The notes under the pieces: generated by a model | Told to the model about the DNA's origin: nothing | What the model saw: the letters and a program-made list of their open reading frames with translations, nothing else | Databases searched by the model: none | Source of the DNA: Roseiconus lacunae | GTDB lineage: Bacteria; Planctomycetota; Planctomycetia; Pirellulales; Pirellulaceae | Direction of reading: 5' to 3' | Length of the DNA stretch: 64,000 nucleotides | Assembly: GCF_008312935.1 (NCBI RefSeq) | Contig: NZ_VSZO01000001.1 | Coordinates: 1,668,675 to 1,732,674 of the forward strand | Translations under genes and position numbers: made by a program | In this document: positions 19,490 through 29,532 of the stretch, in pieces | How the letters are laid out: every line of letters starts with the position of its first letter | How positions within the stretch are numbered: position 1 is the first letter of the stretch

Positions 19490-20081
19490 CGCCCCCTCCC
19501 GCGTCGTGGCCGTTGATTTCCGAGACCGTTATCCTAAAGCGGTATTCCGATCGGCAGCCACAACGACCATTGTCGTGGCTGACGCTAAGCGAAAACGGCC
19601 AACGGAAATCGCAGGTTGATAAGATGACTAGACCGGTAGCAACGCCAGACGCGCTACCGCTAATGCCACGGTCTCCTATCATCCACTTCCCGCGGGACAG
19701 TCTTTCAGTGGACGGAGTAATCGCGACGGATACTGTTACGAGACCGCAGCACGATCGGTTCAATAAGGTTTGCGACAATTTAAGATGAACAGCCCGTTGA
19801 TTTTCTGTTGTCGCCCTTCACTCCGTGACGGTAGCGTCCTTTTCCGAGGGGGATTGCGGAGTGGAAGCTGACTTTATGAGAGATCAAACCTAAAAATCAA
19901 CAGGTCGTTAAGCACACCGCACAGCATACGCGGTGTGTCCTCTCTGTTTTTAACCCAGTGCTCCGTTGACCTTTGAAATTAGCGTCATCCGGTTAGCATA
20001 AACCATGATTTTTGTGCAATAACCGGAGCCAACGTTCCTTGGCAATAGCGTCCCCCGGCGCGATTGAACGGGAAGAGTGAA
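19490..20081. other. 592 bp intergenic region with repeat family 2
   Basis: No convincing gene is present; a 91-codon open frame at 19513-19788 has no family features. The middle holds a repeat copy (19796-19904). The first 300 bp would contain the promoter of the membrane protein that starts at 19489, but no clear box was found. Confidence 0.5.
19796..19904 (+). repeat. Dispersed repeat family 2, copy 1 (MITE-like)
   Basis: A 109 bp element starts GTTGATTTTC and ends AAAAATCAACAGG, so its ends are inverted. The body TTGTCGCCCTTCACTCCG and GACGGTAGCGT is closely similar to the element at 48495-48601. An internal CACTCCG pairs with CGGAGTG. It lacks a coding frame. Confidence 0.72.
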
Positions 20082-21752
20082 CTAAGAGTTCGTTTTTTCA
20101 GCCGCAACCGTTTCGGCGATGTTTTGGGCGTGATCGCGAACCCGATTGTAGGCGTTCAGTGCTGCCAGAAAGGCAACGCTGACGACCGGTTCCATTGGTC
20201 CGCTGGATAATTCATTGAGGTGTTTTCTTCGCAGCGACTTCACTTCCGAACGAATGCGTTTCGCTGCCGCACTCGTTGCCGCGAGCACGTTGCGATTGTC
20301 TTTCGCCAACCCCTCGTGAACCATATCAACGTATTCCTTTGTACGGCGATTGAGTTGTTCCAAGTCGGCTCGTTGTGACGCGGTGAACCGCGTTCCGTCA
20401 CGACGAAGCTTGCGGTCAAATTTATCCAGGTTGGCAATGTAATCACTGATGGATTCATACTCATCGGCAATACGCAGCTGACGACGTGCCTCTTCGGCGG
20501 TAGCGTGAGAAACGCTTCCCGCCGAGAGCAGTCCCGTGATGAACTCGGCGATTTCATCTTGCACGCTATCGAGAATGCGTTCGCGTTGCTTCAGGCGGTC
20601 GGCAAGTGACTTGTCCGGCTCTTCGGAATTCATCAGCTCGACCAGCCAGTCCATCATTTTTAAACAGCCATCACCCATCTTCAGCACTTCTTTACGTGAT
20701 TGTTCGATCGCAAGAAGCGGCGTCTCAAGAATAAGAACATCAAGGTCGGTCAAACGCGGCTTTTCTTTGAACGCAGGGCCAGGCACTGCCCATTCTAGGA
20801 AACGAACCATCGGTGTCATCAAAGGCAAAAACAGCAACGTGTTTGCGATGTTAAAAATGCTATGGGTTGCGGCGATCGCCGGGACCACGCCGGGGTAAGT
20901 TTCTAGGCCGCCGACTATAGCCGGTTCGAAGGCATCCCCACCCACGATCGATTGGACGAAGTCGATGTACCAATGGAAGATCAGGGTGATCCAAAAAACA
21001 CCGAAGAGATTGAAAATCACATGAAAATAGGCGACGCGGCGTGCTTGAGTGGTTGTCCCCAGCGATGCCAAAAATGCCGTGATTGTCGTCCCGACGTTCT
21101 CGCCGAGTACCAAGGCCGCGGCCGTCGGATAGGAAATCACACCTTGGGTTGCCAACGAGATTGTAATCCCCAGTGTCGCCGAAGAAGACTGAACCATGGT
21201 CGTCAAAATGCAACCGACCGCGGCACACTTCAGGACGCCCAGATAGCTGTCGGCATTGAACCTCGCGAACCAGGCTTCAAAGTCAGGCACTTCTTTGATC
21301 GTCGCACAGGCATCCTTCATCAGTTCCAGGCCGAAGAAAACCATTCCCGTCCCCATCAAGAACATGGCCCAGTACCGCCATCGATCCTTTTTGGAAAACA
21401 AGAACACGAACGCGGAAATGCCCAGCAACGGTAAGCCGTATTTACCGACCTTGAGCACGAGAATCCAACCGGTAATCGTGGTGCCAATGTTGGCTCCCAT
21501 GATCACGCCGACTCCCTGCGAAAGAGCCATCACCCCGCTGTTCACGAAACCGACAACCATGACCGTCGTGATCGAGCTCGATTGCACGATGCAGGTCACA
21601 ATGACACCGACCGTGGTGGCGAGGATGCGGTGGTTGGTCACCGCACCGATCAGGCTACGCAAGCTATTTCCGGCAACCGCTTGCATTCCGTCGGACATGT
21701 GCTTCATGCCCAGCAAAAAGATGCCCAAGCCGCCAGTGAGCATGAAGAGCAT
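20082..21752 (-). CDS. Na/Pi cotransporter family protein with C-terminal PhoU-like domain
   Basis: The N-terminal half has about nine membrane segments with the twin QSSS repeats of the NptA/YjbB family (IVQSSSITTVM and MVQSSSATLGI), plus GANIGTTIT and GENVGTTIT. These repeats form the sodium/phosphate path. From about residue 330 a helical domain resembles PhoU (ADEYESISDYIANLDKFDRK). The ATG at 21752 (MLFMLTGGLGIFLLGM) is chosen. The open frame reaches 21992, but that extension runs into a dispersed repeat copy and has no family match. A TTG at 21776 with GGGAAGG upstream is another candidate. Likely role: sodium-driven phosphate transport. Confidence 0.88.
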   Translation of the reverse strand: MLFMLTGGLGIFLLGMKHMSDGMQAVAGNSLRSLIGAVTNHRILATTVGVIVTCIVQSSSITTVMVVGFVNSGVMALSQGVGVIMGANIGTTITGWILVLKVGKYGLPLLGISAFVFLFSKKDRWRYWAMFLMGTGMVFFGLELMKDACATIKEVPDFEAWFARFNADSYLGVLKCAAVGCILTTMVQSSSATLGITISLATQGVISYPTAAALVLGENVGTTITAFLASLGTTTQARRVAYFHVIFNLFGVFWITLIFHWYIDFVQSIVGGDAFEPAIVGGLETYPGVVPAIAATHSIFNIANTLLFLPLMTPMVRFLEWAVPGPAFKEKPRLTDLDVLILETPLLAIEQSRKEVLKMGDGCLKMMDWLVELMNSEEPDKSLADRLKQRERILDSVQDEIAEFITGLLSAGSVSHATAEEARRQLRIADEYESISDYIANLDKFDRKLRRDGTRFTASQRADLEQLNRRTKEYVDMVHEGLAKDNRNVLAATSAAAKRIRSEVKSLRRKHLNELSSGPMEPVVSVAFLAALNAYNRVRDHAQNIAETVAAEKTNS

Positions 21753-22208
21753 TTCTGTCAAGCTGGAGAATTCCAATGTCGCCTTCCCAATCAGGGGGTG
21801 TGTTAAGATTCCGTGAAAGAGACACAGTTTACGGACGGCACGAATGTTTGCAATAAACCCCTCTGAATTGACCAAGCCGCTGCGAGGTCTGATGCGCAGC
21901 AGTCGAACGCAGACGGAACGCTCGACGCCCCCGCAGCAAAGCCGTGGTTCGTCAACATTTAGAATTAGGAAAAGCCGGCCGGCGTTTGCCACGGTGTCGG
22001 TGCGATCACCGGTACTGACGCCCGACGGCTGACAAGCCGAAACCGGATATTGAATCTAGACGGATCACCAGATTCGAAGAATGGTTGACGTCCCAACGGA
22101 AGCCGCCAAGGCATTCGTCAACCGAGCGCTGGTGGTGACGTTGCTTAGTCGCTCACGCGATCGGCTTAAGAATTCCGGATCGCTCTCTCGTCTCCGCTGT
22201 CAAGGCTA
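21753..22208. other. Intergenic region containing repeat copy B
   Basis: The gap between the Na/Pi gene start and the PilM-like gene stop holds the repeat at 21953-22066. The remainder (22067-22208) shows no gene or clear hairpin. Confidence 0.45.
21953..22066 (+). repeat. Dispersed palindromic repeat, family 1, copy B
   Basis: It aligns along its length with copies A and C: TAGAATTAGGA, GCCACGGTGTCGGTG, CACCGGTACTGACGCC, then CGGCTGACAAGCCG (a stem) and GAATCTAGACGGA. It lies upstream of the Na/Pi cotransporter start and extends that open frame without coding for it. Confidence 0.78.
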
Positions 22209-24413
22209 TTACGAAGCTTGCTCTGACAAGATGGTTTTGATCCAGCCGTGCATCTTGCAGCCGCCACCGCAACACCATGTTTGCATGATGTGAAACGGCG
22301 CGGTGGTTTTGGTCGCATCGGTAACGATTTTATCGAGCCGCGAACGAAGTTCATCGAGTCGCCTTTCGACTGGTTCCATGACAAGATGAGGCTGATCGAT
22401 TTGAGCAACATCGCGTTTGAGTTGCTCCGCCTCGGCGTGTGTTTTCTGACTCGACCGAGCGATCAATCGAGTAAACTCGGCCCCTCCCGATTCGATCGTC
22501 CAGAACCAATAGGCACGCGAGGAAACAAAGCAAACGGTTGTCGTTTCGGCTCCACCGTCGACGATCGCGATCGCCGGGATGGAATGTTGGGAAGGACGTC
22601 CGTTGGCTTCCGGGGAGTCATCCCCTTGAGTTGTTTCGTTAAGCAACTCTTTGAATTCCGTTGCGGCAAAATTTAGTAATGCGATCGGCGCCGCTTGGAT
22701 CCCGCTGATCGGTAGCCCGGCCGATTCGAGCGATGCGACGAACGGTTCGAGGTGCGATTTTTTTGCCGCGGCAACGAATGACGGTCGACCGAGGGTGTGT
22801 TGTTCCTCATCGGGCAGTTCACATAACCATTTGACCATTTCGACTTCGTCAAGTTCAACCGGAATCCGGTCTTCGATCTCGCGTTCGAATAACAACTTCG
22901 CTTGCTTGTCGGAAACGGGAGGCAACTGAACAAATCGCGTTACCAGTTCTCGCCCGCGTAAGCTCACCCAAACAGGCACCTCAGAGAGGTCGCGTCCTTC
23001 GGTGAATTGCTCGACAGACTCTTTGATCCACGCTTGCTGAAGGTCGCTAGATTTCAGTTGTGCACCGACATTCTCGAATCGCTTCGAAAAGCAATCGACA
23101 ACTTCGATCGTTCCGTCTTCTTCCGATCGTTGTAGACAGATCGCATGAACGGCGCTTCCGCCCAGGTCAAATCCCCAGCATCGGTTGGTTTTCTTTCGGC
23201 GTAGCCGTCCGAGTAAACCTTGCTTGGGTTGATAGAACTGATCGGTGATCGGTGCTTCGCCGAGTCCTTGGAGGGCGAGTCCGATCGCTACATTGAACTC
23301 TGCCGCCGCACGCTGCATTTCGTTGTGATCGCAGCCTTTGATGACTGTCGGATAGGCGAGGACATTGAGGTCGCCACCAATCCAGCTTCGTGTTTTTAGT
23401 CTGCGGGGCGCAAACAAGCTACGCGGGTCGCCGCGTTCTGCTTTGATCCGTTTGGCAATCGTAGCCAAGGCTTCCTTCGCCTTGGTGTCTTCGGGAGCAA
23501 GCTCGTTCCATCGCTTGGCGAGCCGACCGAGCACGGGGGTAGCAAACGGTTCTCCCGAGAACTGTTGTGACATCCATTGTAACTTTTCGGCTTGTTCGAC
23601 CAACTTGGAATACGCATCGTTTCTTGCCGAAGCAGGCACGCTTTGCAAATAATCGATTGCCGATCGATAGCGATTTTGCTGCAGGCGTCGCTCGGCTTTT
23701 TGCCGGAGTTTATCGCCGACTTGTTGTGCCAGTCGCTGATACTTTTGGTTGTCGGGTTGTTGATCGAGAAGCAGGTCGAGGTGCTGGCCGGCGACGACAT
23801 AATCACGAGCCTCGATCGCCTTCCGCAGTTGGCTGGTCGAGACGTCGAATTGTCGAATGGTCAATTGCGACTTTTCGAGAAACTGTCGCGCTTCGTCGGT
23901 CAGCAGCCTTTCTGGAATCGGGGATAGCAAGGCGATGACGCGTTTGTAATCTTCCTGTTCGAACGCGTTTCCCGCGGCGACAATTGATTCAGCCGCGTTG
24001 CTTGTCAACTGCGAGGCGATCCGCTCGATCTTAGCGAGTGCCACTTCGGCGTTATGCACCAGTTCGGTGAAGCGGAAGTCAGATTTCTTTGCGATCACTG
24101 ACGAGAGTAACGAACGGGCGGTGTCATAGTCGGCGGCTTTGGTCGCTTCGACCGCTCTTGCCAGTTTGTCTTCGAACTGTTGCGACTCACGGCGAATCGC
24201 CGCTCGCAGGTCTTGTCCGCAGCTGCCGCAGAACGCTTGCGTCAGCAGGACCGGCTTATCACAGCCCTTACATTTTTCGTACAGCGTATGTCCACATCCG
24301 GCGCAGTACTGACTGTTGGCATCATTCGGTGTCTGGCATTTCCCGCAAGCGACCATGCCGCTGGGGAGTGAATCGTTCGTACCGGCCAACGTATCTTGTG
24401 GAGACAAAGACAT
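22209..24413 (-). CDS. Zinc-ribbon and PilM-like actin-fold protein
   Basis: The 734-residue protein has three parts. Residues 20-68 hold four C-x2-C knuckles (CGKCQTPN, CAGCGH, CKGCDKP, CGSCGQ), a double zinc ribbon. Residues 75-340 are helical repeats resembling tetratricopeptide units (YDTARSLLSSVIAKK). The last 350 residues resemble PilM, the actin-like ATPase of type IV pilus assembly: RCWGFDLGGSAVHAI, VWVSLRGRELVTRFVQLPP and AIVDGGAETTTVC. No membrane segment is visible. It follows the lipoprotein gene by 199 bp in a same-strand group that also encodes a pseudopilin. A role in assembling a pseudopilus-like machine is inferred. Confidence 0.78.
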   Translation of the reverse strand: MSLSPQDTLAGTNDSLPSGMVACGKCQTPNDANSQYCAGCGHTLYEKCKGCDKPVLLTQAFCGSCGQDLRAAIRRESQQFEDKLARAVEATKAADYDTARSLLSSVIAKKSDFRFTELVHNAEVALAKIERIASQLTSNAAESIVAAGNAFEQEDYKRVIALLSPIPERLLTDEARQFLEKSQLTIRQFDVSTSQLRKAIEARDYVVAGQHLDLLLDQQPDNQKYQRLAQQVGDKLRQKAERRLQQNRYRSAIDYLQSVPASARNDAYSKLVEQAEKLQWMSQQFSGEPFATPVLGRLAKRWNELAPEDTKAKEALATIAKRIKAERGDPRSLFAPRRLKTRSWIGGDLNVLAYPTVIKGCDHNEMQRAAAEFNVAIGLALQGLGEAPITDQFYQPKQGLLGRLRRKKTNRCWGFDLGGSAVHAICLQRSEEDGTIEVVDCFSKRFENVGAQLKSSDLQQAWIKESVEQFTEGRDLSEVPVWVSLRGRELVTRFVQLPPVSDKQAKLLFEREIEDRIPVELDEVEMVKWLCELPDEEQHTLGRPSFVAAAKKSHLEPFVASLESAGLPISGIQAAPIALLNFAATEFKELLNETTQGDDSPEANGRPSQHSIPAIAIVDGGAETTTVCFVSSRAYWFWTIESGGAEFTRLIARSSQKTHAEAEQLKRDVAQIDQPHLVMEPVERRLDELRSRLDKIVTDATKTTAPFHIMQTWCCGGGCKMHGWIKTILSEQAS

Positions 24414-24612
24414 GACTAAACTGGTGGCTCGAAAAAGAAACAGTGGGTCAACGCAAACCTCGCGGCAACGTCATCGGCTCGGACATGTCTCCGAAGGTCG
24501 ATGTGTGCCGACTTGTGAACCGATGGCGCAAGCGGCGGGCCATGCTGTTTGCCCGGCATAGCGACGTGAGGCAAACACTTGCGTATTCGTCGCACGGCCT
24601 TCGGTTCGGTTC

Positions 24613-26868
24613 TCAATCATCATCATCGTCTCGAGACAGTCCGCGAGAACCTTCCACGGCGATCGAAGTCAAACTCTGTGAAATATCGACCCCCAATAGA
24701 TCGCCAAGCTGAATGCACAGTGAGATCGGACTTGTGCCGGTTGAATCGTGTGCATCTTGTAACCGATTGGTCACGTGGATTTTGTCGAGAGACTCGGGCA
24801 ACCGATCGACAGCTTTTTCGTACCACTTGACGGCGCGATCTTGGGCTCCTTGACGATAGGCACCGGAGGCTCGTTTACTGAGTTCCCACCATGCATCGCC
24901 GATCGCGACTTGACCTCGCGCGGTACCGGCACCTTGCAAGTCCATCCGGGCAACTTCACGCAAGTCGTTTTGTGGTCCGTCGGCGATTAACTGCAGGCCT
25001 GTTTTCCAGTCGCCTTTGATAAAACAAGCAAACCGGCCGAAGGCGGCACCGGCGGCGACATTGTCTGGGTCAGACCGATACATGTCCAAGTACTCTTTGG
25101 ACTCATCGTAATCGCGCTTGGCGAGCCCGAGTTGGCCTCGCAAGCGATTGAGGATCCGTGAGACTTCGTCAAACCGTGCGCCGCCGGTGTAGCGATTGGC
25201 AACACGGCAAACCGAAGCGGCTCGCATGTACTCATCATCTCGAATCGCGGTCAAAACAATCGGGACGGTGCGTTCGATCAATTCGTCACCGTCGATCGTT
25301 TTTTCACTTCGTGACGCGGTCGATTCACCGAAGGCCTGGAACCACTTCAGGTTTTCCTCGAGCGCGTCGACTTCGAATTGGGCGACACGCTGATCGACGC
25401 CTTGAAGCAGTTGGGCTGTGTCCTCGGCATCGATGGCCATTCGGATCGCCGCTTGCTGTAGTGCGAACGCACCGGCCGGGTCACTCGTCATCTCGCCGGC
25501 TAACTGTAGAAACTCGCGAGCGAGTTTGACCTTGTCGCCCGAAGTTTTGGCATCGCGGATTTTATCTGCGAAGAGTTTCTTGAGGCGTTCCTGGGCCGAG
25601 CGGAGTTCGATCACGTTCGGGACCGGCGTACGAGCATACTCTTTTTCTTCGACAAGCGGTCGATCGATGATTGTCGAGTCTGCGCTCATCAACGCTTGAT
25701 CAATCGAAGTGATTTCGTCCGTCTGACTGGTCATGATCTCGTTGCCGATCGCCGTTTCACCGTTCGCATCTTCGAAAGAGATCGTTTGATGAATCTGGCC
25801 GGCAGTGAAATCGTTATCATTACCGACAAAAAATGCATCTTCGATTAGGCGTTTGTCGGTACTTTTGCCAATGAAGGTTGGCAACCCGTTGGCCCACATC
25901 GCGATGAAGCCTTCGCCCCGCTTTCGGAAAAAGAAATTGTCGAGCGAAGCGACCGTGTTACCCGTCGGAAAAAACTCAGCCGGTTCGGTCCATTCTGGTG
26001 CGTTGGAATCGTCGATTTCGACTAAGAGCAACGTGTTTGCGGATCCGTCCTGGATCACACTCGGGTCTAAACCGGTTTTCGGAAAGAAAGGGGACGAATC
26101 GCCCGAGACACCGACGATGTTGGTGCGGGTGCCTGAACCGGTGATGTACTCTTCAGGGATGTACTGCAGTAGTTCCTTATTACTACCAAGGTTCCAAGGT
26201 TTGGAACGATCAAACTTGTCATATAGTTCTGGATACCCGAGGTAGGGCAGTAGCTCGACCCGCCATGAATAAATGTCGATTCCCGCTTCGTTCTGAATTG
26301 TCGGTGGTGGGAACCGGGATTGATGGTCTGCGGCGTACTTTTCAAGGGCCTCAAAGATTTTGATCATATTCTCGACTGTCCGGCGACGACTCTCGCCGTC
26401 GGACAGTTCCGCAGCGGGAAGTCGCTCCGAAAGAGGCTTGATACCGATTTGTTCGGCTAACGATTGAGGTGTCTTGGACTCAGGGTCGGCCGTCGCCAGG
26501 TCCTTCGCTGTATCGCCTGTTGGGATCGACGCTGATGACGAGGTAACGTTGCTAACCAATGCCGCGGTTTGCGGTTCAGGTTGCGATCGCTTGGCAACCT
26601 GGGTGGTCGCGGGCTGAGGCCGGACCTGTGGAGATGGTGTCGAATCAGATTGGGCCGTTTGTGGGGATGCTTTTTGAGGATCAACCTCAGGCGTGGCATC
26701 TGCGGTTGGGTTGCCCCGTGGACGCGCGGCGGCTTTCATGAACAAGTCGTCGGTATCGCTGGAACATCCAGGTAGCAGAGCCATCGCGGCAAGCAAGCCG
26801 CCCACGCACATGCACTTGATCAAGATCGTTCGTGGCATCACTTGCCGAACCAATTCTCGTAAACTCAT
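24613..26868 (-). CDS. DUF1559-like lipoprotein with helical C-terminal half
   Basis: A signal with lipobox (LLAAMALLPGCSS) marks a lipoprotein. A Pro/Gln/Thr-rich linker spans about residues 45-140. Residues 165-360 match the core of DUF1559 proteins: MIKIFEALEKYAADHQSRFP, YSWRVELLPYLGY and DGSANTLLLVEI. The canonical pilin N-terminus is missing, so this is an unanchored DUF1559 domain. The C-terminal 330 residues are helical and repeat-like (RVANRYTGGARFDEVSRIL, later WWELSKRASGAYRQGAQDRA), and the protein ends in an acidic DDDDD. The ATG at 26868 is chosen; a TTG codon lies just before it. It sits between the DUF1573 and PilM-like genes. It probably acts at a membrane surface; partners are unknown. 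Confidence 0.76.
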   Translation of the reverse strand: MSLRELVRQVMPRTILIKCMCVGGLLAAMALLPGCSSDTDDLFMKAAARPRGNPTADATPEVDPQKASPQTAQSDSTPSPQVRPQPATTQVAKRSQPEPQTAALVSNVTSSSASIPTGDTAKDLATADPESKTPQSLAEQIGIKPLSERLPAAELSDGESRRRTVENMIKIFEALEKYAADHQSRFPPPTIQNEAGIDIYSWRVELLPYLGYPELYDKFDRSKPWNLGSNKELLQYIPEEYITGSGTRTNIVGVSGDSSPFFPKTGLDPSVIQDGSANTLLLVEIDDSNAPEWTEPAEFFPTGNTVASLDNFFFRKRGEGFIAMWANGLPTFIGKSTDKRLIEDAFFVGNDNDFTAGQIHQTISFEDANGETAIGNEIMTSQTDEITSIDQALMSADSTIIDRPLVEEKEYARTPVPNVIELRSAQERLKKLFADKIRDAKTSGDKVKLAREFLQLAGEMTSDPAGAFALQQAAIRMAIDAEDTAQLLQGVDQRVAQFEVDALEENLKWFQAFGESTASRSEKTIDGDELIERTVPIVLTAIRDDEYMRAASVCRVANRYTGGARFDEVSRILNRLRGQLGLAKRDYDESKEYLDMYRSDPDNVAAGAAFGRFACFIKGDWKTGLQLIADGPQNDLREVARMDLQGAGTARGQVAIGDAWWELSKRASGAYRQGAQDRAVKWYEKAVDRLPESLDKIHVTNRLQDAHDSTGTSPISLCIQLGDLLGVDISQSLTSIAVEGSRGLSRDDDDD

Positions 26869-26929
26869 CAAACCAGTTTCTTTCGGATGTAGAATCGACT
26901 GACTTAGGGGACGTCGATGATTGGATCAA

Positions 26930-28099
26930 TTAGTCATCAACTTTGGAGACAGACACCCACAACGGCAACCAACTCGAGTAGCTGGGAGACAAGGGGTCGC
27001 CTACTTTGACGAAACCGCGATTTTGACTGCGATTGAACTGCAGGTCGGGACAGCCCTTGGGGACGGTAATTCGTAGCTTGTACGCACCGGGCTGGGAGGT
27101 CGCCGTCAGTTCGGTTTCTAAAGCTTTGGGTTGGATCTCAAGCACTTCGATCTCGCGAGACTTGTCGCCGCGCGATCGAACGGTGACATAGAAATCATGT
27201 TGCGTGCCACTGTCCAGCGTTCCCAGATCCAGCCCGGTCGACTGGTGAATCTCTGGGCCGTAAAAGCCCACCGGCGGTCGGACCTTGCCCTCATAGGAAA
27301 TGGTTTCCTGCCGAATCCCATCGGGGGTCTGGATCGCCACGGTGAACTTTCCCGAATAGGCACCGTGGTCACTCGGTTGCAGTTTGACCGTCACGCTTTG
27401 CGCCGATCGCACGTCTTGTCCGGACAATTGCTCGTCATCAAGTGAGGCTTCGATGGCTGCCCATTCAGACTCCAATCCGTCCGCATCGATCGCGGTGATT
27501 TCAAAGTCGTCGTATACCTGGCTATAGACGAGGAACGTGGTTGTCGGGTTGATCCCGATGTCATGGCTCCCCAAACGAATCGTCGAAGGGACGACAACGC
27601 GGTGCTTTCGTTTTCCGACACAAGTCAACGCAATGTTGGTGTGAAGTGGATCGTTGGTTTTCAAGAAAACCTTTTCCGAGCTGAATTCTGTGTCGGAATC
27701 GCTGACCGTCCATGTGACATCGCAGGTCGTCGATCCATCGGGGGCAAGTTTGTTAGTCCCCAACGTTGCCCGCACGGCTTCACCTGACGTACCGGCTAGC
27801 GTCAGTTCGAGGGGTTTCTCGCCACGGTTTCGTATCGAAAAGGTGTGTTTGTATTCATCGCCGATCGTCACCCAACCAAAGTCATGTGGGAGGGTAGGAG
27901 CTTGAATGCGTGGGACCTCCATCGACCGAACTTGTTCGTTGAGTTCGATGTCAGCCATGATCGCGTCGTATTTTTCGCGTTCGCTATCGGCAACACCCCA
28001 GGGCTTGTAGGTCACCGACTGACTGAGGGCAAAGACGAACGCGGAGAAACAAAGTGTGATTGTCAACGCGATCAACAAACGTTTGGCTAAGACGTCCAT
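26930..28099 (-). CDS. Membrane-anchored DUF1573 protein
   Basis: An N-terminal membrane segment (RLLIALTITLCFSAFVFAL) is followed by a DUF1573 immunoglobulin-like domain, about residues 65-160: HDFGWVTIGDEYKHTFSIRN then GEKPLELTLAGTSGE. Further beta-rich segments follow to the end, giving perhaps three such domains. It therefore looks like an anchored extracytoplasmic adhesion or scaffold protein. The gene precedes the DUF1559-like lipoprotein by 61 bp and follows the pseudopilin gene by 152 bp, so the cluster may be cotranscribed despite a terminator in the second gap. Confidence 0.78.
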   Translation of the reverse strand: MDVLAKRLLIALTITLCFSAFVFALSQSVTYKPWGVADSEREKYDAIMADIELNEQVRSMEVPRIQAPTLPHDFGWVTIGDEYKHTFSIRNRGEKPLELTLAGTSGEAVRATLGTNKLAPDGSTTCDVTWTVSDSDTEFSSEKVFLKTNDPLHTNIALTCVGKRKHRVVVPSTIRLGSHDIGINPTTTFLVYSQVYDDFEITAIDADGLESEWAAIEASLDDEQLSGQDVRSAQSVTVKLQPSDHGAYSGKFTVAIQTPDGIRQETISYEGKVRPPVGFYGPEIHQSTGLDLGTLDSGTQHDFYVTVRSRGDKSREIEVLEIQPKALETELTATSQPGAYKLRITVPKGCPDLQFNRSQNRGFVKVGDPLSPSYSSWLPLWVSVSKVDD

Positions 28100-28179
28100 A
28101 AAGCTCTTAACGAGAATTTCGTGGTGTCAGAGACCGATCGGTCGACGTCCCGATCAATCATGTGTGAATCAATAAACGT

Positions 28180-28211
28180 GGGTCTCGGCGGCAATGAAGC
28201 CACCGAGACCC
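28180..28211 (-). terminator. Strong hairpin downstream of the pseudopilin gene
   Basis: GGGTCTCGGCGGC (28180-28192) pairs with GCCACCGAGACCC (28199-28211), one mismatch in 13, loop of 6. On the minus strand it lies 41-72 bases past the pseudopilin stop and is followed by a moderately T-rich run. It probably terminates or stabilises the abundant pilin transcript. Confidence 0.7.
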
Positions 28212-28251
28212 CGTTTCAGATCAAGCTAAATCAGGATGCAATCAGCCATGA

Positions 28252-29532
28252 TCAGTTTTCTTCGAACGTGTTTTTGAACCAACTGTCGTTGAACCAAATA
28301 CCGTTGTACATTTGCGACGGTGGGAGCTCGACGTCAGCCGAGTTGTAACCGATCGAGGTGAAATCGGTGATGTCGTCGTCGATCGGGAAACCTGGGTTCA
28401 GGTAGCCGTCGTTGCTTTCATCGAAGAACAAGCGGACCGAACCGTCAGCCATCAGGATGTTGGCGGCACCGGTGTGGATCGCGAACCAGTCACGGGTGTC
28501 CTGCAAGTAAGTTCCGCCAGGGTTGGTGGTGTCATCGCGAACGCCGGCATGGACGGGCAATGCACATTCGATCGTGGTTGCTTGGCCCTTTTCGCACTGG
28601 ATCTGTTGTCCCATACGAACGTCTTTGTCGAGCAAGTGAATTCGATCAGCCGAGCTGTCCCAGTAGGCGGGGCCGTCGTTGAACGATTCGGCGAGCAGCA
28701 TGCCTTTAGGCAGCAAGACTTCGCCGGCTGCGTTGGTGACGTCGGCAACCAAAACGGCTTCGTCCAAGTCGCCCGGTCCGGCGTCGCCGAGCAGGCCGAT
28801 GTTCTGTGCCGAAACACGTGCGGTGTCGATGCTGCTGGCGGTCAACGGGCCAACCGAGTCTTGGCGTTCTTTGAATTTTCCGCCGCTCGCCGACGTGGTG
28901 TAAGCTGCACCCGAAACGCCACCGAATTGAGTCACGGGGCTGCTACGAACCAGGTGGTAGCCCGACGCGTAGTTGGTCATGTAGCCTTTTTCGACATAGA
29001 ACGTGCCGACGTAGCCGCCGTTGTCCAGCGTGCCGCCTTGGTAGGCAAACGTGATCGGCGTGTTGTAGGTACCGGTGGTGGCATCGATTGCGGTGAACAG
29101 TTCCGAAGCCGCACCCTCAGTCATACGTGCGGTGGTATTACCGGGAGCAGGATTGCTGCTCGATCCCGAAGTGGCTCCACCCATCAAGTCATTGACCTTT
29201 TCCAGGCCTTTGGCAGGGTTGCTGGGGCACAGCATGTCACCGGTGATCGCCGAACCGATGTTGACCAAGTCGGCGGCCCAGCCGTAGGTGTCCATGTCGC
29301 CGTCACGCTTCCAGTCGGAAGCACCGGAGCACAGACGGGTCAGTGGATCACGGTCGGCAAAGGTGTACATGCCGATTCCGAACTGACGCAAGTTGTTCGA
29401 GCATTGTGCACGACGAGCGGCTTCACGAGCCTTCGTCAACGCTGGCAAGGCCAAAGCCGCCAGCAACGAGATGATGGCGATAACCACCAAGAGTTCGATC
29501 AGGGTAAATCCCGACTTTCGCATCCGCGACAT
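28252..29532 (-). CDS. DUF1559 pseudopilin-like protein
   Basis: The N-terminus is a textbook prepilin: basic leader MSRMRKSG, then [20 protein letters not shown] with the Glu at +5 needed for assembly. It continues into the DUF1559 signature [20 protein letters not shown]. The C-terminal end carries the [12 protein letters not shown] motif of this planctomycete family. Length of 426 residues is normal. AAGGA lies 8 nt before the ATG. It is probably processed by a prepilin peptidase and exported by a type II-like system. DUF1559 proteins are highly duplicated in planctomycetes and their roles are mostly unknown. It is the first gene of a same-strand group with DUF1573, DUF1559-like and PilM-like proteins. 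Confidence 0.93.
   Translation of the reverse strand: MSRMRKSGFTLIELLVVIAIISLLAALALPALTKAREAARRAQCSNNLRQFGIGMYTFADRDPLTRLCSGASDWKRDGDMDTYGWAADLVNIGSAITGDMLCPSNPAKGLEKVNDLMGGATSGSSSNPAPGNTTARMTEGAASELFTAIDATTGTYNTPITFAYQGGTLDNGGYVGTFYVEKGYMTNYASGYHLVRSSPVTQFGGVSGAAYTTSASGGKFKERQDSVGPLTASSIDTARVSAQNIGLLGDAGPGDLDEAVLVADVTNAAGEVLLPKGMLLAESFNDGPAYWDSSADRIHLLDKDVRMGQQIQCEKGQATTIECALPVHAGVRDDTTNPGGTYLQDTRDWFAIHTGAANILMADGSVRLFFDESNDGYLNPGFPIDDDITDFTSIGYNSADVELPPSQMYNGIWFNDSWFKNTFEEN

Noticed and set aside
19513..19788. 91-codon plus-strand open frame upstream of the membrane protein
   Set aside because: Low-complexity, Pro/Arg/Ser-rich translation with no conserved pattern and no ribosome-binding site.
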